Positions 9,585 through 18,625 of a stretch of 64,000 nucleotides of DNA are shown piece after piece (position 1 is the first letter of the stretch; every line of letters starts with the position of its first letter). Source of the stretch: Planococcus sp. PAMC 21323 (lineage in GTDB: Bacteria; Bacillota; Bacilli; Bacillales_A; Planococcaceae); assembly GCF_000785555.1 (NCBI RefSeq), contig NZ_CP009129.1:1178001-1242000 (forward strand), read 5' to 3'. The notes under the pieces were generated by a model, which had not been told where the DNA came from, searched no databases, and saw nothing but the letters and a program-made list of their open reading frames with translations. Made by a program: the position numbers and the translations under genes.

Positions 9585-11381
9585 ATGGCAAATGAATTGA
9601 TTCGACATAAATTGGCAATATTGCCTGACCAATCCGGCTGTTATTTGATGAAAGATCGTCAAAATACGGTTATTTACGTCGGCAAGGCAAAAGTTTTGAA
9701 AAATCGTGTGCGTTCTTATTTTACGGGCAGTCACGACACAAAAACACAGCGTTTGGTTAATGAAATTGTAGATTTCGAATACATTATTACGTCTTCGGAC
9801 AAAGAAGCGTTAATTTTAGAATTGAATTTGATCAAAAAATACGATCCGAAATACAATATTATGCTTAAAGATGACAAAAGTTATCCGTACTTGAAAATTA
9901 CAGGAGAACGTCATCCAAAACTAATTACGACAAGACACGTAAAAAAAGATAAAGGTAAATATTTTGGACCTTATCCGAATGCTTATGCCGCGGCAGAAAC
10001 GAAAAAACTGTTGGACCGTTTGTATCCTTTACGCAAATGTCATACCATGCCAGACCGGGTATGTTTGTATTATCATTTAGGGCAATGTTTAGCGCCATGT
10101 GTAAAGCCGATTGAAAAAGAAACATACCAAGAATTAATTGATGGGATCACAAAGTTTTTGAATGGCGGATTCCGTGAAGTTAAAGAGCAATTGGTTGGGA
10201 AAATGTCTGAAGCGGCAGAGAACTTGGAATATGAACGTGCGAAAGAATATCGTGATCAAATTAACATGATTGAAACCGTTATGGAAAAACAAAAAATGGC
10301 GATGAACGATTTTACAAATCGCGATGTATTTGCGTATGCAGTGGATAAAGGTTGGATGTGCGTACAAGTCTTTTTTGTTCGTCAAGGCAAGTTAATTGAA
10401 CGAGACGTTTCTTTATTTCCGCTATACCGTGACCCTGAAGAAGAGTTTTTAACATTTCTTGGTCAATTTTATGAAAAAGCCAATCATGTTAAGCCGAGCG
10501 AAATTTTAATTCCGGAAGCGGATGACCCAGATATGTTAAAAGAATGGCTCGGTGTTCGTGTACTAGTTCCGCAGCGTGGCAAGAAAAAAGATTTAGTAGC
10601 GCTAGCGAAAAAAAATGCCGAAGTAGCGATTAAAGAAAAGTTCCAGTTGTTAGAACGTCAAGAAGAGCGAACCATTGGTGCATGTGTAGACTTGGGTGAA
10701 GCAATGAATATTGAAACGCCTTTGCGTATTGAAGCATTCGATAACTCTCATATTCAAGGTGCCGATGCTGTTTCTGCGATGATTACATTTATCGACGGAA
10801 AACCTTCTAAAAAAGATTATCGGAAATATAAAACACGCAATGCTTCAAAACCAGATGATTATGCGGCAATGCGTGAAGTTATTCGCCGGCGCTATACACG
10901 CGTTTTAAAAGACGGTTTGCCTTTACCTGATTTGATTGTTATTGATGGGGGAAAAGGACAAATGGAGTCAGCTCGTGAAATTATAGAAGACGAACTTGGT
11001 TTGTCGATTCCTATTGCCGGACTCGCGAAAGATGCTAAGCATCAAACTTCCCAATTGCTATATGGTTCACCGGTCGAAATTGTGCCACTGAAACGAACCA
11101 GTGAAGCTTTTTACTTGATGCAACGAATACAAGATGAAGTTCACCGATTTGTTATTACGTTCCACCGTCAATTGCGGGGCAAAAACTCAATTCAATCCGC
11201 ACTTGATGGGTTGGAAGGAGTAGGTCCAAAGCGTAAGCAGCAATTGTTAAAACATTTTGGGTCTGTCAAAAAAATCAAAGAGGCATCTGTAGCAGAAATC
11301 AAAGAAGCAGGAATGCCTGAAGCTTTGGCACAGTCTATTGAAAAGCATTTTGCAGAAGATACGTTGCCAAGTGAATCATAA
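9585..11381 (+). CDS. uvrC: Excinuclease ABC subunit C
   Basis: The 598-residue protein has the same length as B. subtilis UvrC. It makes both incisions in nucleotide excision repair. The GIY-YIG nuclease is N-terminal ([23 protein letters not shown]), the UVR motif is near 200-235, the RNase-H-like nuclease centre includes [15 protein letters not shown] and VIDGGKGQ, and the tandem helix-hairpin-helix ([10 protein letters not shown]) is at the C-terminus. ATG 9585 with AGGGTG upstream is taken as the start; a GTG at 9576 would place the ribosome site inside the gene. Its end overlaps the likely lysC leader promoter. Confidence 0.96.
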   Translation: MANELIRHKLAILPDQSGCYLMKDRQNTVIYVGKAKVLKNRVRSYFTGSHDTKTQRLVNEIVDFEYIITSSDKEALILELNLIKKYDPKYNIMLKDDKSYPYLKITGERHPKLITTRHVKKDKGKYFGPYPNAYAAAETKKLLDRLYPLRKCHTMPDRVCLYYHLGQCLAPCVKPIEKETYQELIDGITKFLNGGFREVKEQLVGKMSEAAENLEYERAKEYRDQINMIETVMEKQKMAMNDFTNRDVFAYAVDKGWMCVQVFFVRQGKLIERDVSLFPLYRDPEEEFLTFLGQFYEKANHVKPSEILIPEADDPDMLKEWLGVRVLVPQRGKKKDLVALAKKNAEVAIKEKFQLLERQEERTIGACVDLGEAMNIETPLRIEAFDNSHIQGADAVSAMITFIDGKPSKKDYRKYKTRNASKPDDYAAMREVIRRRYTRVLKDGLPLPDLIVIDGGKGQMESAREIIEDELGLSIPIAGLAKDAKHQTSQLLYGSPVEIVPLKRTSEAFYLMQRIQDEVHRFVITFHRQLRGKNSIQSALDGLEGVGPKRKQQLLKHFGSVKKIKEASVAEIKEAGMPEALAQSIEKHFAEDTLPSES

Positions 11382-11392
11382 CGTGGTAATGT
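11364..11392 (+). promoter_or_regulatory. Probable promoter of the lysC leader
   Basis: TTGCCA (11364-11369), a 17-base spacer and TAATGT (11387-11392) span the uvrC stop codon and would start transcription about 10-15 bases before the lysine riboswitch. Confidence 0.45.
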
Positions 11393-11412
11393 AGTGAATA
11401 ATTAAATCACTT

Positions 11413-11593
11413 GGAAAAGTGATGATAGAGGCGCGAACGTCAATAGTAAGCATTCGGAGATTTGCAGAATCTGAGATGGATGGTGAAAGGGGCGATCGCC
11501 GAAGTGTGCGTTAAACTGCTTTTACGCATGCTGGTTTTGCATTTAATAAGTGCAGGGCTGTCAGAGTGAATCTCTGGAGGGCTATCTCACATG
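11413..11593 (+). ncRNA. Lysine riboswitch (L box)
   Basis: The conserved L-box blocks appear in order: GATAGAGGCGCGAAC, a downstream GGATGGTGAAAGG, GCCGAAGTG, CTGGTTTTGCAT, TGCAGGGCTGTCAG, and TCTGGAGGGCTATCTC closing the five-way junction. It lies directly before lysC and is followed by an intrinsic terminator, so lysine binding should stop transcription of the aspartokinase gene. Confidence 0.95.
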
Positions 11594-11612
11594 GACGTTT
11601 TTCGTACATGAT

Positions 11613-11656
11613 AAAAGAGGTAGTTTGCCGCGTTTGCGGTGGGCTGCCTCTTTTTG
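11613..11656 (+). terminator. Riboswitch-controlled terminator before lysC
   Basis: The imperfect stem AAGAGGTAG...CTGCCTCTT with an inner CCGC/GCGG helix is followed by five T. It is the expression platform of the L box. Confidence 0.85.
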
Positions 11657-11718
11657 TGTCTAGTTGTGAAATCACTAGTCATTTTGAGGGCCACATACTA
11701 AATGTGGGAGTGGATCGA

Positions 11719-12981
11719 ATGAAAACAATCGTAATGAAATTTGGCGGAACATCTGTTGCAACACCTGAGAAAATTATTGGTGTGGCAAAAAGAGCGATTC
11801 GTGAAAAAGAAAAAGGCAAGCGCGTGGTCATCGTCGTTTCCGCAATGGGCAAAACGACAGACACATTACTTGGTTTAGCTGGAGAAATTTCTTCAGAGCC
11901 ACCAAAACGTGAAATGGATATGTTGTTAGCGACAGGAGAGCAAGTAACCATTTCATTATTGGCTATGGCATTTAAAAAATTAGGTCATGAAGCTTTGTCA
12001 TTCACGGGCTGGCAAGCCGGCATTGAAACTGAATCGGTTCCGCGGAATGCGCGTATTGAACAGATCCATACGGAACGCCTTGAACGTGTATTGGAAAATG
12101 GCTATTTTTGTGTAGTAGCAGGATTCCAGGGAGTAGACAAAATTGGCAATATTACCACACTAGGTAGAGGTGGATCAGATACAACAGCTGTAGCACTTGC
12201 AGCAGCGTTAAAAGCAGAGAAATGCGAAATTTATACTGACGTTAATGGTGTTTATACATCTGACCCAAGATTTGTTACAGGAGCGCGTAAATTGCAGCAA
12301 ATTTCTTATGACGAAATGTTAGAATTAGCGAATCTTGGAGCAGGTGTGCTGCACCCACGTGCAGTCGAATTTGCTAAAAACAATCAAGTACCATTATCAG
12401 TCAGAGCAAGCTATTCAGACGAGCCTGGCACAATCATACAAGAGGTGATCACTGTGGAAACAAACTTAATCGTAAGAGGTGTGGCATTTGAACCGGGAGT
12501 CGCGCGCGTCACTATAACGTATAAAAAGCCTTTTAATGGCTCACTCGCTAATATTTTTAATAAGCTTGCGGAAAACCAAATTGATGTTGACATTATTGTT
12601 CAAAGCATTAGCGACGAATTCCCGCCGTCAGTATCTTTTTCAATCAGTCAAGAAAGTCTTGAAGAAACACGCTGCGTGCTAATAGCGTCACAAGAAGAAA
12701 TTGGTTTCCTCTCTATGAATGTAGAAGTTGGATTATCAAAAGTATCAATAGTTGGATCTGGTATGGTTTCAAATCCAGGAGTTGCCGCTCGTATGTTTGA
12801 TATTCTACGAAGTGAAGAAATTCCGGTTAAAATGGTTAGCACATCTGAAATTAAAATTTCAGTAGTTGTACCAGAAGCAGACATGACAAAATCAGCAAAT
12901 GCATTGCATGAGGCTTATGGTTTGTCTAAAGAAGAATTGATTGAAGATAAGATGAAGTCCACTATAACTGCAGGTTCGTGA
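11719..12981 (+). CDS. lysC: Aspartokinase II, alpha subunit (lysine-sensitive)
   Basis: The 420-residue enzyme phosphorylates aspartate, the first step to lysine, diaminopimelate, threonine and methionine. The kinase motif KFGGTSV is at 6-12, GRGGSDTTAVALAAAL follows near 150, and two ACT regulatory domains form the C-terminal third. ATG 11719 is chosen because GGGAG sits 8 bases upstream; a longer GTG frame from 11566 would run through the riboswitch. An internal strong ribosome site indicates the separate beta subunit known in Bacillus. A terminator follows at 13061. Confidence 0.95.
   Translation: MKTIVMKFGGTSVATPEKIIGVAKRAIREKEKGKRVVIVVSAMGKTTDTLLGLAGEISSEPPKREMDMLLATGEQVTISLLAMAFKKLGHEALSFTGWQAGIETESVPRNARIEQIHTERLERVLENGYFCVVAGFQGVDKIGNITTLGRGGSDTTAVALAAALKAEKCEIYTDVNGVYTSDPRFVTGARKLQQISYDEMLELANLGAGVLHPRAVEFAKNNQVPLSVRASYSDEPGTIIQEVITVETNLIVRGVAFEPGVARVTITYKKPFNGSLANIFNKLAENQIDVDIIVQSISDEFPPSVSFSISQESLEETRCVLIASQEEIGFLSMNVEVGLSKVSIVGSGMVSNPGVAARMFDILRSEEIPVKMVSTSEIKISVVVPEADMTKSANALHEAYGLSKEELIEDKMKSTITAGS
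12454..12981 (+). CDS. lysC: Aspartokinase II, beta subunit from an internal in-frame start
   Basis: Inside lysC, AGAGGTGATC (12441-12450), an extended match to the 16S anti-Shine-Dalgarno, stands 3 bases before GTG 12454, which is in frame. Translation from there gives about 175 residues (MetGluThrAsnLeuIle...) made of the ACT regulatory domains only. B. subtilis aspartokinase II is an alpha2beta2 enzyme whose beta chain comes from just such an internal start before ...NLIVRG, and the same residues follow here. Confidence 0.65.
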   Translation: METNLIVRGVAFEPGVARVTITYKKPFNGSLANIFNKLAENQIDVDIIVQSISDEFPPSVSFSISQESLEETRCVLIASQEEIGFLSMNVEVGLSKVSIVGSGMVSNPGVAARMFDILRSEEIPVKMVSTSEIKISVVVPEADMTKSANALHEAYGLSKEELIEDKMKSTITAGS

Positions 12982-13060
12982 AAATATTCACAAAATGTTC
13001 AAATTCTCAATTGTAAGTTGTTAACAATCGCGACATGAGTGAACCTAGCAGATTAGTTAG

Positions 13061-13094
13061 AAAAAGCGATTCTCAATTAGAGAATCGCTTTTTA
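13061..13094 (+). terminator. Terminator after lysC
   Basis: The stem AAAAAGCGATTCTC / GAGAATCGCTTTTT has an AATTA loop. Confidence 0.92.
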
Positions 13095-13105
13095 CCGTAA
13101 ATCTA

Positions 13106-13119
13106 TTAAAACGTTTACA
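13106..13119 (+). promoter_or_regulatory. cre-like sequence upstream of sdhC
   Basis: TTAAAACGTTTACA has a perfect right half-site (CGTTTACA) but a degenerate left half (TTAAAA instead of TGTAAA). It sits about 85 bp before the sdh promoter, which is not the usual place for direct repression, so the call is tentative. Confidence 0.3.
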
Positions 13120-13201
13120 TTTCACAATGCTTTTGTAGGAGTAGCTTGTTTATTGCCGCTAAAGGGGATGATAACTATATGATTAAAAGCGTTTCGTTGC
13201 C

Positions 13202-13230
13202 TTGACGCTCCTAAAGGGGGGGAGTACAAT
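13202..13230 (+). promoter_or_regulatory. SigA-type promoter of sdhCAB
   Basis: TTGACG (13202-13207), a 17-base spacer and TACAAT (13225-13230) would give an untranslated leader of about 100 bases before the sdhC TTG start. Confidence 0.75.
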
Positions 13231-13335
13231 AAATATGTCATATTATTGTATCATGATGGTGAGTGGCTTCAGGTTCTTTCTTTCAGATTGTTTACTTTGA
13301 ACGCTACGAATTATAGTTTTGAGGGGGGTAAAATT

Positions 13336-13950
13336 TTGGATAACAATCGTGAATTTTTAATGCGTAGGCTGCACTCATTGTTGGGGATTATTCCTATTGG
13401 TTTATTCTTAACACAGCACTTAATCGTCAATCATTTTGCAACACAAGGTGAAGAGGCATTCAACACTGCATCTCACTTCATGGCAAATCTACCATTCGTT
13501 ATTTTCTTGGAGATTTTTGTCATATACTTACCGCTCATGTATCATGCTTTCTACGGTTTATACATAGCGTTTACTGCGAAGAACAATCCTGGACATTATA
13601 GCTATATGCGCAATATGTTATTTGTTGCACAACGTTATACAGGTGTCTTCCTAGTAGTCTTTATCGCTTGGCACATCTTCGAGACGAGATTCCAAGTTGC
13701 GATTGGAGCAGCGGCTGAAGCTGATTTTAACATGATGGCGAATATCTTAAGCAATCCTTGGATGTTGGTATTCTATATTATCGGTGTTTTATCTGCGACG
13801 TTCCATTTGTCAAACGGATTATGGTCTTTCCTTGTAACGTGGGGAATCACACAAACTCCAGCAGCACAAAAAAACGCAACTTATTTCACGCTTCTAGTAT
13901 TTGTCGTATTATCGATTATTGGTATGAGAGCATTGTTTGCGTTCGTTTAA
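13336..13950 (+). CDS. sdhC: Succinate dehydrogenase cytochrome b558 subunit
   Basis: The 204-residue protein is counted from TTG 13336, with GGGGGG upstream; this start reproduces the family N-terminus NREFLMRRLHSLLG. An upstream frame from 13246 lacks homology. Five hydrophobic segments and histidines at RRLHSLL, TQHLIVNHF, MYHAFYG and AWHIFE provide the di-heme membrane anchor that passes electrons from succinate to menaquinone. It is the first gene of sdhCAB, 44 bp before sdhA. Length matches Bacillus SdhC (about 202). Confidence 0.94.
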   Translation: MDNNREFLMRRLHSLLGIIPIGLFLTQHLIVNHFATQGEEAFNTASHFMANLPFVIFLEIFVIYLPLMYHAFYGLYIAFTAKNNPGHYSYMRNMLFVAQRYTGVFLVVFIAWHIFETRFQVAIGAAAEADFNMMANILSNPWMLVFYIIGVLSATFHLSNGLWSFLVTWGITQTPAAQKNATYFTLLVFVVLSIIGMRALFAFV

Positions 13951-13994
13951 GAACGTTCAATCATTGGTGAACTAAAAGAGGAGTGAATATAAAC

Positions 13995-15743
13995 ATGGCG
14001 AAGGGCAAAATTTCTATCGTCGGAGGCGGCCTTGCTGGTTTAATGGCAGCAATCAAAGTTGCAGAAGCAGGCGCACCCGCCGATTTATTCTCAATCGTTC
14101 CCGTTAAACGGTCCCATTCAGTATGCGCACAAGGTGGGATTAACGGAGCGGTAAATACAAAAGGTGAAGGGGATTCCCCGGATATTCACTTTGATGATAC
14201 AGTTTACGGAGGCGACTTCTTAGCGAATCAACGTCCTGTAAAAGCAATGGCAGATGCAGCACCTGGCATTATCCGTATGTTCGACCGTATGGGCGTTATG
14301 TTTAACCGTACACCGGAAGGTCTTTTAGATTTCCGTCGTTTTGGTGGCACGATGTACCATAGAACAGCGTTTGCCGGTGCAACAACTGGTCAACAATTAT
14401 TGTATGCACTTGATGAGCAAGTTCGTCGCTACGAAGTAGCCGGACTTATCACTAAATATGAAGGTTGGGAATTCCTTGGCCTTGTTCTTGACGAGCAAGG
14501 TGCTGGTAAAGGGATTACAGCTCAAAACTTAACAACTATGGAAATTAAATCGTTCCGCGCAGATGCTGTTATCATGGCAACTGGTGGACCAGGGATTATT
14601 TTCGGGAAATCGACAAACTCTGTTATTAACACAGGATCTGCGGCTTCTATCGTTTATCAACAAGGCGCATACTACGCAAACGGCGAATTTATTCAAATTC
14701 ACCCAACAGCGATTCCTGGAGACGATAAACTGCGCTTAATGTCAGAATCGGCTCGTGGAGAAGGTGGACGTATTTGGACATATAAAGACGGCAAACCTTG
14801 GTATTTCCTTGAAGAAAAATATCCTGCTTACGGAAACTTAGTTCCACGTGATATTGCAACACGTGAAATTTTTGATGTTTGCGTTAACCAAAAGCTTGGT
14901 ATTAACGGTGAGAACATGGTTTATTTGGATCTTTCACATAAAGATCCGAAAGAACTTGATATTAAACTTGGTGGAATCATTGAAATCTATGAGAAATTCA
15001 CAGGCGATGACCCACGTAAAGTACCAATGAAGATTTTCCCAGCTGTTCATTATTCGATGGGCGGATTATGGGTTGATGATCATCAAATGACTAGCATCCC
15101 TGGTGTTTTAGCAGCAGGCGAATGTGATTATTCTCAGCACGGCGGTAACCGTTTAGGTGCCAACTCATTACTTTCAGCTATTTACGGCGGTATGGTCGCA
15201 GGGCCAAACGCTCTTGAATATGTCAATGGTCTTGATGTGTTAGCGGAAGATCTTCCTTCAACGATCTATGATCAACATGAAGCAGAAGAAAAACGCAAAT
15301 GGGAAGAGATTTTAGCATTAGACGGTACAGAAAACGCTTATATTCTTCACAAAGAATTGGGCGAGTGGATGACGGATAATGTTACAGTAGTACGTTATAA
15401 TGATCGTTTGCAAAAAACGGATGAAAAGCTCCAAGAACTTCTTGAGCGTTTCAACCATATCAGTATTACTGATACGCAACTTTGGAGTAACCAAGGCGCG
15501 ATGTTTACACGTCAATTGCGCAATATGCTTCATTTAGCTCGTGTAATCACAATCGGAGCGCTTAATCGTAACGAAAGCCGCGGGGCTCATTACAAACCGG
15601 ATTTCCCGGAACGTAACGATGAAGAATTTATGAAAACGACAATGGCTAAATTTAATGGCTTTGATGCACCTATCTTCCATTATGAAGAAGTCGACACATC
15701 ATTGATTCCACCGCGTAAACGTGATTACTCAGCAAAAGCATAA
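13995..15743 (+). CDS. sdhA: Succinate dehydrogenase flavoprotein subunit
   Basis: The 582-residue FAD subunit oxidises succinate to fumarate in the TCA cycle. The dinucleotide fold GGGLAGLMAA is at the N-terminus. The SVCAQGGIN motif matches the site of covalent FAD attachment in the family; active-site elements include ESARGEGGRIW and HYSMGGLWVD. ATG 13995, with GAGGAG 9 bases upstream, is used; a GTG at 13983 would overlap the ribosome site. It is followed by sdhB after 22 bp. Confidence 0.96.
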   Translation: MAKGKISIVGGGLAGLMAAIKVAEAGAPADLFSIVPVKRSHSVCAQGGINGAVNTKGEGDSPDIHFDDTVYGGDFLANQRPVKAMADAAPGIIRMFDRMGVMFNRTPEGLLDFRRFGGTMYHRTAFAGATTGQQLLYALDEQVRRYEVAGLITKYEGWEFLGLVLDEQGAGKGITAQNLTTMEIKSFRADAVIMATGGPGIIFGKSTNSVINTGSAASIVYQQGAYYANGEFIQIHPTAIPGDDKLRLMSESARGEGGRIWTYKDGKPWYFLEEKYPAYGNLVPRDIATREIFDVCVNQKLGINGENMVYLDLSHKDPKELDIKLGGIIEIYEKFTGDDPRKVPMKIFPAVHYSMGGLWVDDHQMTSIPGVLAAGECDYSQHGGNRLGANSLLSAIYGGMVAGPNALEYVNGLDVLAEDLPSTIYDQHEAEEKRKWEEILALDGTENAYILHKELGEWMTDNVTVVRYNDRLQKTDEKLQELLERFNHISITDTQLWSNQGAMFTRQLRNMLHLARVITIGALNRNESRGAHYKPDFPERNDEEFMKTTMAKFNGFDAPIFHYEEVDTSLIPPRKRDYSAKA

Positions 15744-15765
15744 TTATGAAGGGAGCTAATTTACC

Positions 15766-16536
15766 ATGGGTGAAGCAGCAAAAACGGTAATATTTGAAAT
15801 CGAACGCAGAAACTCTACGGATGAAAATTCGTATTGGGAAAAGTTCGAATTGCCATATAAGATGAACATGAATGTCATTTCGGCATTGATGGAAATTCGT
15901 CGTAACCCTGTCAACATGGAAGGGAAAAAAACCACGCCTGTAACTTGGGACATGAACTGTCTAGAGGAAGTTTGTGGAGCATGTTCGATGGTTATCAACG
16001 GCAAAGCACGCCAATCGTGTACAGCATTAGTTGATCAATTAGAACAGCCTATCCGTCTTCAGCCGATGAAAACATTCCCGGTTGTTCGTGACCTTGTCAT
16101 TGACCGTAGCCGTATGTTCGATTCTCTGAAAAAAGTCAAAGCGTGGGTACCAATCGATGGTACGCATGACCTTGGAGATGGACCACGTATGCCTGAGCGT
16201 AAACGCCAATGGGCATATGAGCTATCTAAATGTATGACTTGCGGTGTATGTCTTGAAGCATGCCCGAACGTTAACGACAAATCTGACTTTATCGGAGCTG
16301 CACCACTTTCACAAGTTCGTTTGATGAACGCGCATCCAACAGGTTCAATGAACCGCGATGCTCGTTTGAATGCGATTATGGGTGAAGGTGGACTAGCAGG
16401 CTGCGGTAACTCGCAAAACTGTGTTGAATCTTGTCCAAAAGGAATTCCTTTGACAACTTCTATCGCAGCATTAAACCGTGATACAACAGTTCAAATGTTC
16501 CGTAACTTCTTTGGAAGCGACAGAATGGTTGATTAG
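15766..16536 (+). CDS. sdhB: Succinate dehydrogenase iron-sulfur subunit
   Basis: The 256-residue protein carries all expected cluster ligands. CLEEVCGACSM with a later C serves the [2Fe-2S] centre. CMTCGVCLEACPN and CGNSQNCVESCPKG serve the [4Fe-4S] and [3Fe-4S] centres. It links the SdhA flavin to the SdhC hemes on the cytoplasmic face of the membrane. Last gene of the operon, closed by a strong GC-rich terminator. Confidence 0.96.
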   Translation: MGEAAKTVIFEIERRNSTDENSYWEKFELPYKMNMNVISALMEIRRNPVNMEGKKTTPVTWDMNCLEEVCGACSMVINGKARQSCTALVDQLEQPIRLQPMKTFPVVRDLVIDRSRMFDSLKKVKAWVPIDGTHDLGDGPRMPERKRQWAYELSKCMTCGVCLEACPNVNDKSDFIGAAPLSQVRLMNAHPTGSMNRDARLNAIMGEGGLAGCGNSQNCVESCPKGIPLTTSIAALNRDTTVQMFRNFFGSDRMVD

Positions 16537-16544
16537 TATTTAGT

Positions 16545-16571
16545 AAAAACCCCGCCGCGGCGGGGTTTTTA
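16545..16571 (+). terminator. Terminator after sdhB
   Basis: A GC-rich hairpin AAAAACCCCGCCG / CGGCGGGGTTTTT with almost no loop; T tract on both strands. Confidence 0.93.
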
Positions 16572-16734
16572 TTTATATCTATAGAAAAACGTCTGCTCTT
16601 TTCTGAAGTTTTTGATATACTAATAAAATGAAATATAGTTAAAGTGCAAATTGTTCGAAACGAAAGTTTTGAAATAGGTATGTTTTATGTGAAAGTCATA
16701 ATTAAAACAATAAGTCTTTTTTCTGGAGGTCGCT

Positions 16735-17202
16735 ATGAAAGCAAATTACATTGAGAATTTCGAAGAATGGAAGCAAGACTTTTTCTTTTCTGCACCTGTT
16801 CAAGTGCGTTTTTCTGAAACAGATATGTTTGGTCATGTAAATAATACAGTACCAATTGCATATTTCGAATTTGCGCGTATCGAATTTATGAAAGAGATGG
16901 GTTTGATGCAGCGCTGGCTCCAAGCGGGTAATGAGCTGTTTCCGGTTGTGGCAGATATGCAAGTAGATTTTGTTCAGCAAGTCTATTTTGATGAAAAGCT
17001 AGATGTTCATGTCAAAATCGCTCGAATTGGTAGTTCTTCTGTTGATGTCCATTATTGGACAGTCAATGAAAAAGGAGAAACTTGTTTTACTGGTCGCGGC
17101 GCAATTGTCCAAGTATCTAAGCAAACAAATAGAGGCTATCCGTGGACAAAAGAAGAAATTGAAATGCTGCAGATGAAACATTTAGCAGTTGCAAAAAAAT
17201 AA
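16735..17202 (+). CDS. ysmA: Hot-dog-fold acyl-CoA thioesterase (YsmA-like)
   Basis: The 155-residue protein resembles 4-hydroxybenzoyl-CoA thioesterases. The motif VRFSETDMFGHVNN near 23-36 has the aspartate and histidine positions of the family, followed by YFEFARIEF. It should hydrolyse an acyl-CoA thioester; the natural substrate is unknown. Position between sdhB and the MarR gene matches ysmA in B. subtilis. CTGGAGG lies before the ATG. Confidence 0.85.
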   Translation: MKANYIENFEEWKQDFFFSAPVQVRFSETDMFGHVNNTVPIAYFEFARIEFMKEMGLMQRWLQAGNELFPVVADMQVDFVQQVYFDEKLDVHVKIARIGSSSVDVHYWTVNEKGETCFTGRGAIVQVSKQTNRGYPWTKEEIEMLQMKHLAVAKK

Positions 17203-17276
17203 GGAGCTCTTGCTATATCGATAAAAAACCTGCACTATAGAACTATGATAGGGTTTTTGAGGAGTGGTAACTAGTT

Positions 17277-17729
17277 ATGAATGAGGATCACAAAGAGATG
17301 GAAATTGATGTAGAACGCATCGCATTTATGGAAAAAGAATTACGTTATATTTCGGGGATTATTAAGCAAAAAGGACGCGAAATATTAAGCTCCTACACGA
17401 TAACACCGCCTCAGTTCGTTGCCTTACAATGGCTATTTGAACATGGAGATATGACGATTGGCGATTTATCCAACAAAATGTATTTAGCATTTAGCACAAC
17501 GACAGATTTAGTAGATCGTATGGAAAAAAATGAAATGGTCGTCCGTATACGTGAAGAACAAGATCGTCGCGTTGTCCGGATCAAATTATTAAAAGAAGGC
17601 GAACGCGTGATTGAAGAAGTGATTCAAAAGCGTCGTGAATACTTGAATACGGTATTAGAAAATTTCTCTGAAGATGAATCAGAGAAATTTGCAGCATTGC
17701 TTGAAAAACTGCACACAAACATGAAATAG
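17277..17729 (+). CDS. ysmB: MarR-family transcriptional regulator (YsmB-like)
   Basis: The 150-residue winged-helix protein has the DNA-binding region at about 45-105: LSNKMYLAFSTTTDLVDRMEKNEM forms the recognition helix, and REEQDRRVVRIKL the wing with the conserved DRR motif. The gene lies 10 bp before racE and probably shares its transcript. Ligand and targets are unknown. In B. subtilis, gerE lies between the equivalent genes; no trace of it is seen here. Confidence 0.85.
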   Translation: MNEDHKEMEIDVERIAFMEKELRYISGIIKQKGREILSSYTITPPQFVALQWLFEHGDMTIGDLSNKMYLAFSTTTDLVDRMEKNEMVVRIREEQDRRVVRIKLLKEGERVIEEVIQKRREYLNTVLENFSEDESEKFAALLEKLHTNMK

Positions 17730-17739
17730 GATAGAGGCG

Positions 17740-18549
17740 ATGACGTTGAATGCGCCAATTGGAGTAATTGATTCGGGAGTCGGTGGACTCACTGTTGCAA
17801 AAGAAATTATGAGGTTATTGCCGAACGAGCAAATTTGTTATATCGGCGATAATGCAAGATGTCCGTATGGTCCTCGTCCGTTATCGGAAGTACGTACCTA
17901 TACATGGCAAATGGCAAATGCATTGATGAAGAAAAATATTAAAATGCTAGTTATTGCTTGTAATACGGCCACAGCGGCTGCATTAATCTCTCTCCAAAAA
18001 AACTTACCGATTCCTGTAATCGGTGTGATTTTTCCGGGAGCACGTGCTGCGATTAAATCTTCCGCAACCAATAAAATAGCTGTGTTAGGTACAGCTGGAA
18101 CAGTAGAAAGTGGTGCTTACGAAAAAGCCATTTTGTCGTTAGTATCTTCTGCTCACGTTGTTCAACTTGCATGTCCGCGGTTTGTCCCTCTAGTAGAAAG
18201 TGATGAATACGAAGGGGAGTTTGCACATCGGATTGTTCAAGAAACATTGGCGTCAATCGCCTACGAGGAATTTGATACAGCTATTTTAGGATGTACGCAT
18301 TATCCGTTATTGCAAGGGTTTATCGAAGAAGTGCTCGGAGATACGGTCCACGTTCTTTCTTCAGCAGAAGAAACAGCGAAAGACGTTGAACGTTACTTAA
18401 GCTATAAAAATCAATTTGCCGACCGAGATAAACCACCGGTGCACCGTTTTTATACATCGGGATCTACGCAGATCTTTGGTTCGATTGTGCGCAAATGGTT
18501 AGAGATTGATGAGCCAATCATTTATTCAATCCGATTCCCAAAAACCTGA
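17740..18549 (+). CDS. racE: Glutamate racemase
   Basis: The 269-residue enzyme supplies D-glutamate for peptidoglycan. IDSGVGGLTVAKE opens the fold. The two catalytic cysteines are in IACNTATAAAL and LGCTHYPLL. The ATG at 17740 is very close to the GAGG site; a TTG at 17746 (giving MNAPIGVIDSG) has better spacing and may be the true start. It overlaps no gene and ends at a terminator. Confidence 0.94.
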   Translation: MTLNAPIGVIDSGVGGLTVAKEIMRLLPNEQICYIGDNARCPYGPRPLSEVRTYTWQMANALMKKNIKMLVIACNTATAAALISLQKNLPIPVIGVIFPGARAAIKSSATNKIAVLGTAGTVESGAYEKAILSLVSSAHVVQLACPRFVPLVESDEYEGEFAHRIVQETLASIAYEEFDTAILGCTHYPLLQGFIEEVLGDTVHVLSSAEETAKDVERYLSYKNQFADRDKPPVHRFYTSGSTQIFGSIVRKWLEIDEPIIYSIRFPKT

Positions 18550-18572
18550 TAGCTCTCGCTGTCAGGTTTTTG
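18539..18572 (+). terminator. Terminator after racE
   Basis: The stem AAAAACCTGATAGC / GCTGTCAGGTTTTT overlaps the racE stop codon. Confidence 0.9.
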
Positions 18573-18625
18573 TCGTTGTCTACGAAATATGGTAAGCTAT
18601 TGAGCATATATTAAGGAGGATTTTA

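Noticed and set aside
11566-11718. Extension of lysC by 51 codons to a GTG
   Set aside because: This stretch is the end of the lysine riboswitch and its terminator; ATG 11719 has a proper ribosome site and the family N-terminus.
13235-13300. A 21-codon frame with a GGGGGAG site upstream of sdhC, a possible leader peptide
   Set aside because: The sdh promoter at 13202-13230 would start transcription at about 13237, so the ribosome site and start codon would not be on the mRNA.
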